Below are positions 59,374-64,000 of a DNA stretch of 64,000 bases, one piece after another (the first letter of the stretch is position 1; each line of letters begins with the position of its first letter). The stretch is taken from positions 27,567,303 through 27,631,302 of the forward strand of contig OX246738.1 of the NCBI GenBank assembly GCA_945910005.1, written 5' to 3'. The notes beneath the pieces were generated by a model. The model searched no databases. It saw only the letters and a list, made by a program, of their open reading frames with translations, and was not told the origin of the DNA. Made by a program: the position numbers and the translations under genes. Origin of the DNA: Isoperla grammatica (taxonomy: Eukaryota; Arthropoda; Insecta; Plecoptera; Perlodidae).

Positions 59374-62300
59374 GTAAGTAAACCTACAACTGTTTCATTT
59401 ACTTTTCGAATTCAATGACACGAAGGTAATTCCATCACCATTAAAAATATATAACTAACGATGTGTGCTTTCATGAAATATGATCCATGCTTTGACATGA
59501 ATGAATTACTACATTTTTTTTGAGTTTTGAGTGGTTCTATTCAACCTTGGTTGATTTTAGTTTGATTTCTGATCGATTGAGGTTTTTGTCTTAATTCAAG
59601 AAAGTCTAATTAGTTGTATTTTTTAGTTTGATAATTATCATATCTGACGGCTTGAGGGCTTGTGCATCAAAGCATTTCTTAGTTTAACTATATTTGATAG
59701 CTGTTGTGTTTTTGAGTTTTCTTAGCTCAACCATGCCCAGAGATGGGCAGCATCTATAATACATATATTTAAAATAGTATTAGAAATACATTTGTATTTT
59801 TTTTTGTATTTCAAATATTGTGTTGCAAAGTATTTGGTTCTTATACTTAAAATACTCTAAATACATTGAAGACATGGGTTGCTAAATCGAAAAAGAAGAC
59901 TTCAATAAGCAAAAATGTATTTATTATTTTTAATATTTGTGAAGCGTCAGGCATGGCCGGCCGGCTTAGGTATAGGCCCGAGGCCCAAGTGATGGTGGGA
60001 ACCTCCCACCCCCCGCGGACCCCACTCTATTGTTGGTTTTTATTTAAAAAATTGATTTTATTTAAAAAATAATATTTTTACACATGGACCCACCTCCTCG
60101 CAACAAATCATCGCCTCATCGAGTGTGTACTATTACTTTTTGGTCACTTATTCTAATTCAAGTAAATTATGTTGAAATTCATAATTATTAATTTACTAAT
60201 TTAGACTGGAACTATATTATTTTCAGCAATATGTATATTTTGTATTTTGGGTATTTTTAAAATAGATTTTGTATTTTTGTATTTGAAATACAAAATTGTC
60301 TATGTATCATCTTGTATTGGAAATAACTGTGTTCTAAATTATTTTGCATTTTGTAAATACATCTTTTTGAGTATTTTGCCCATCTCTGACTACGTCTTAC
60401 CGCTTGTTATGTTTTTGCTCTGTCTGAACTATCATTTCTGATGGCCTGTGCGTATGTCTTTACCTATGGCTAATCGTGAGTTCAATAGTACTGCAATATT
60501 GATGAGTGGGGTATTGTGCAATGTTTTGTCTCCAGACAAGCTGTGCGTGCCGGAGAGCTACCTGGAGTCTTGTAACGAAATGATCGCTGCTGTGAACAGC
60601 GACGAAGTACACATGAGCTGTGTCGTAGCTCGTGACAGGTTAGTTACATTTGTCAATTCCGCCCACATAAGTTTTACCAGGGGGGCAATTCTATAGCAGG
60701 GTGGAATCAAAAGAAAAACTTGGGCCTACAAGCAGTATTTTTCACTTAAATGGTATCTAAAATATTCATTTTATGACATTTTGTAGCTACAACGATCTCA
60801 CTACTTTACCGATCAGGTCTCATATTATGGCTACCGGAGTAGACGTAGTTCACTGATGGAGAGAGATTCTCCCTTTTGTGCTACACTTCTTATTAATGAT
60901 TTAAATTAAACAATTAAAATCTGATTTAAATCGAAAAATATCAGGTTTAAATAAAAAAGTTGATTTAAATTAAAAAAATCCGATTAAAATAAAAAATCAT
61001 TATTTTTTAATTTTTTATTTAGCGTGCCGTCATAAACCGGGCCTTCAATATTCATACGTAGAGTTGGTAAGCGGAAGCAGCGGGATGATCCATGTGAAGA
61101 AGAGGATGGGTTCAAATCTAGCTGGGCTCTGGATGGTTCAGCCCTATAGACTGAGACCGCTCCTCAATTCAGATTCCTTATCGCGTTTTTCAACTCATCG
61201 GACATCCACTGTAGCAGGTCCTACCCCCATTCATCTTCCACACAGTTTTAGCACAACACCCCAGCCCTCGGGCATGCGCGTTTTCACTCCTGTATTATTT
61301 CATTTGCTCTAAAGGCCCGGCCGGGAGAGCGTTTCCAGCAAAGTTCGTAGCTGAACTAATTGCACTCTAGTATAAATAAGAAATGTCGACATATGAAACG
61401 ATCCGACGAGTTCCAGGCTAATCGTCTTCATTTAACTCACTGTCACTGCTTTCTTCCCTCGTATAGACTGGAATGTCTGGATAAAATCCAGTCCCATCAA
61501 GCAGATTTCGGCCCAGTTGATCCAGAGGATCTCTACTTGGCGTCCAGGATCCCTAACCAACACTTCAATATGTTCAAGGAGATCCGAACCAAGGAAGAAC
61601 CCACAGGTTAGTTAGTTACACATTGTGCTGATTGTATATCATGAATCTCTCAATATGGGAGTTCAGAATTCACAATCTAAACCTGTAACTCTTGTGCTAC
61701 TAACAATAATAACAATATTATGTCTAATCATAAATTTCACGTTTCAGAGACGTAGGAAGTTTTGCTTTTTTTATGGCTGGTATTATGACGGGCTGATTTA
61801 GCGCGCCGTCATAAACGGGGCCTTAGTTCCTTCATACGTAGAGTTGATTGTATGAGGAAGAGAATGGAATGAGTTCAAATTTAGCCGCCGCTGGTGTCGG
61901 AAGTGTTTAGATTCCTTCTCTCAAATGTCTGGAAAATGAAGTTATCATGCGTTTTTAAAAGAAATCTCAAATGTTGAATAATACTACAGTTAAATTTTGT
62001 GACTAATCACATTCTTCGGAGCTATTTGGAAAGGGGTGGGGAGGGGGGAGGGGGGAGGGGATGGTAAGGTTAAGATATTCTAACTGTAGGAGCAGTCTGT
62101 GCATGGTGTAATTATTAAGGCTGGAAATTGCAATTTGTAATGGAATGAAAGAACAGGGCAAATGTACCGGCAGTACCGGTATTCGTTTGAGTAAGATATT
62201 CGCGCAAAATACGATTTTTGATTAATCTTTGATATTATTGATATTAGTCACATTATGACGTTATGCCCTGTTTTTCCGGCCATAATTATTCTGTAGAATT

Positions 62301-62581
62301 TGGGGTAATTTTGAGCTTACTTTCATGACTGAAAATGATACGAAAATGAAAAAAAAATTGCTTTCGAACGTCGTTACTAATTTAGTATAACTAAAAACCA
62401 TGAATATTCTCTATTGCGACATTTTAGAAGCTGTGTTTGGTTTTCAGAGGAGTTCCGCTACGAAGCTGTGGCCGTCATCCACAAGAACCTACAGATTGAC
62501 AACATCCAGGGTCTGAAGGGCCTCAAGTCTTGTCACACTGGGATAGGGCGAAACGTGGGCTACAAGATTCCTCTCACAAAG
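59277..62581 (+). CDS. transferrin-family secreted iron-binding protein, 5' part, 4 exons
   Basis: Exons 59277..59373, 60536..60638, 61467..61606, 62448..62581 join in phase into 158 residues; the gene runs off the right edge. Residues 1-24 form a signal peptide (LAMLLCGVLLLASAALA), so the protein is secreted. The rest is the start of a transferrin N-lobe. By alignment with serum transferrin, four cysteines (36, 45, 61, 70) match the Cys9-Cys48 and Cys19-Cys39 pairs, Asp85 matches iron ligand Asp63, Tyr118 (RYEAVAV) matches Tyr95, and Thr144/Arg148 (SCHTGIGR) match the carbonate-binding pair. Iron binding by this lobe is thus plausible. GYKIP replaces the vertebrate AGW. Whether it is a melanotransferrin, an invertebrate transferrin or a yolk-protein relative cannot be told from this part. 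Confidence 0.92.
59738..60388. mobile_element. hAT-like element in transferrin intron 1
   Basis: Ends CAGAGATGGGCA and TGCCCATCTCTG, typical hAT termini. Flanks ACCATGCC and ACTACGTC match at only 5 of 8, so the duplication has decayed. Inside, 59950-60015 is an inverted copy of the repeat at 20657. Confidence 0.7.
60536..60638 (+). CDS. transferrin exon 2
   Basis: Acceptor GTCTCCAG at 60535, donor ACAG|GTTAGT at 60639. Encodes KLCVPESYLESCNEMIAAVN, then SDEVHMSCVVARD, with three of the four lobe-start cysteines. Phase 1 in, 2 out. Confidence 0.93.
61020..61310 (+). repeat. repeat in transferrin intron 2, tRNA-like boxes
   Basis: GCCGTCATAAACCGGGCCTT, then TACGTAGAGTTGGTAAGCGG (A-box-like) and GGGTTCAAATC (B-box-like). 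The first about 80 bp recur at 61797-61900. Possibly another SINE family. Confidence 0.5.
61467..61606 (+). CDS. transferrin exon 3
   Basis: Acceptor CGTATAG at 61466, donor ACAG|GTTAGT at 61607. Encodes LECLDKIQSHQADFGPVDPE, then DLYLASRIPNQHFNMFKEIR; contains the fourth cysteine and the candidate iron ligand Asp (VDPED). Phase 2 in, 1 out. Confidence 0.93.
61797..61900 (+). repeat. second copy of the intron repeat at 61020
   Basis: GCCGTCATAAACGGGGCCTT and TACGTAGAGTTG followed by GAGTTCAAATTTAGC; shorter and more decayed. Confidence 0.55.
62448..62581 (+). CDS. transferrin exon 4
   Basis: Acceptor GGTTTTCAG at 62447, donor AAG|GTATAC at 62582. Encodes EFRYEAVAVIHKNLQIDNIQ, then GLKGLKSCHTGIGRNVGYKI and PLTK: iron-ligand Tyr and carbonate-binding Thr/Arg. 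Ends in phase 0. I see no exon 5 before 64000. Confidence 0.94.
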
Positions 62582-63695
62582 GTATACTTTTTATTTTCCA
62601 TTCTCTGTCTCAATAATATCAATACTTTAAAATCATTGACGTGAATATATTGTTCATTTATTTCCTATTTGAATTAATACAGTCTAGTGTGTTGCTATTT
62701 ATTGTGCTTTGTAATTTCGTTAATTTGTAAATACGCTTTTACCAAGATTTCGGATAATGGATATAGTAGAAGAAAAAGTAACGTCGAGTCTATATTCTCA
62801 ACTGCTAAACTATATCATTGTACATTAGCAGCGCTATCTCTTGAATTGGTTCTTTAGAATGTATTTGTAGGCTGTCTTATATAGGCCTACTTACGTGAAG
62901 TCGCACGTTGGAAGTAAAGGGTAGCCCTACCCCTACACGACACACGTACTATATAATACCACGGGAGATACTGATTCGATTCCTACGAACTACCAGTAAG
63001 CTACCAGTATATATGATTGCGTTGAAGATAGTGGTGGTATATTATTTTAAATTCAAATTAACTGTTTTGTTCGATAATATATCTACTTCAAATCAAGTCG
63101 AACATTTTTTCAACTGACATCAGAGAGTAAAAAATCGATATCGAACAAGTATATTAGAATACTGTAGGCTTAAGGACTTCCCATACACAGCTATTATTCA
63201 TAATTTACCTTAAACTTCAATAATCATATTAAGGGTAAAGAAGGAGAGAACGTTTCAGATATTGAAAAAGTGATTGCCACCCGGTATTTGGTTTTGTATT
63301 AGCTATAAGTTTACAATGGATTTAAAAAGTTCAATTTACAATTACCGTTACTAATGTTATTTATTTAATCAATGCATGTTTTATTTTTTTGTCAATTACA
63401 GAATTAACATTCGTAACAATTAAGTTTTTAAATTTCTTGTTTAGCTGATATTAAAACAAATCCCAGGCATTATCACATTTCCAATATCATGAAGCGTTCT
63501 CAAGATATCAAGAAAATAGCGTTAATTTTGCGATTGGGACTTCCCAACCCATTCCTGTTCAAGTTTCAGTATCTTCACAATAAAGAAGCTAAACGTAACA
63601 TTGTGATACACAGAAATGATATGTTTTAAAACGATTTCATTTTGCAACGAATAATCGTTAATTAAAACGGAAAATAGTAGAACAGGTAAAACGTT
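62582..63695. other. transferrin intron, nothing recognised
   Basis: AT-rich, one TAGGCCTA at about 62882. No exon matching the next part of a transferrin lobe is visible. Confidence 0.5.
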
Positions 63696-63699
63696 ATAA

Positions 63700-63890
63700 G
63701 AACCGAGTAATTGGACTGTACACTGTTCCTTGTCACAACATAAAATTAAAGCGCAATATTTCGAACCCTGATAAGAGCTCTTTAACAGGCGAAACCACAC
63801 TCCAACTCCACACTCAGTGTGGTCTCGCTTGATGAAGAGCTCTGATCAGGGTTCGAAATGTACAGTCCAATTACTAGGTTCTTATAAAAT
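63700..63890. mobile_element. inverted Penelope-like mini-element
   Basis: The ends AAGAACCGAGTAATTGGACT and AGTCCAATTACTAGGTTCTT are inverted copies. Inside, CACTGTTCCTTGTCA matches the element at 26599. Hammerhead-like cores occur on both strands: TTGATGA ... GTTCGAAA (63828-63860, plus) and CTGTTAA ... GTTCGAAA (63790-63751, minus). Confidence 0.6.
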
Positions 63891-64000
63891 AATCATTGTT
63901 GAAAGTCAGTAATAATCGATATTCATCGATATCGATCTACATAATAGTACTTTGTACGTGTGTCGAAATGAAATGACGAAGGTCGCTGTTTCCAGTTGAC

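Overview
This is animal nuclear DNA. It is AT-rich, coding sequence is split into small exons with GT-AG introns, and most of the rest is transposon debris. The three genes I recognise (a STAT5-like factor, the mitochondrial carrier SLC25A42, and a transferrin), the tRNA-derived SINE, hAT and Penelope-like elements, and the very frequent octamer TAGGCCTA suggest a marine invertebrate, most likely a deuterostome such as an echinoderm or hemichordate. I cannot name the species.

Layout. About 3.8-18.3 kb holds the 5' part of a minus-strand STAT gene; its 3' part lies off the left edge. The introns of this gene carry a nested LINE / Penelope array (7.9-13.9 kb). About 18.4-33.4 kb shows no gene I can support, only repeats. 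The complete five-exon coding sequence of SLC25A42 runs on the minus strand from 41,469 down to 33,465, with a possible leader exon near 45.7 kb. About 46-59.2 kb has no recognised gene and holds LINE, SINE, hAT and foldback remnants. A plus-strand transferrin gene starts at 59,277 behind a TATA box; four exons (158 residues) are present and the rest lies off the right edge. The three genes are functionally unrelated.

Most unusual observation. The palindromic octamer TAGGCCTA occurs about 55-60 times by eye, against roughly one expected. Where two copies of a repeat can be compared inside the window, the filled copy carries exactly GGCCTA extra next to a TA that the empty copy shows alone. 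I found this in a reciprocal repeat pair, in a duplicated hAT target site, and twice inside a LINE reading frame, where it adds Gly-Leu. So TA has been converted to TA-GGCC-TA many times. This looks like the footprint of a TA-targeting cut-and-paste transposon, or a minimal insertion of unknown origin.

Other points: an approximately 1.67-kb near-perfect palindrome of two Penelope-like GIY-YIG ends, hammerhead-ribozyme-like cores in it and in two small inverted elements, and several non-autonomous DNA transposons with exact target-site duplications.
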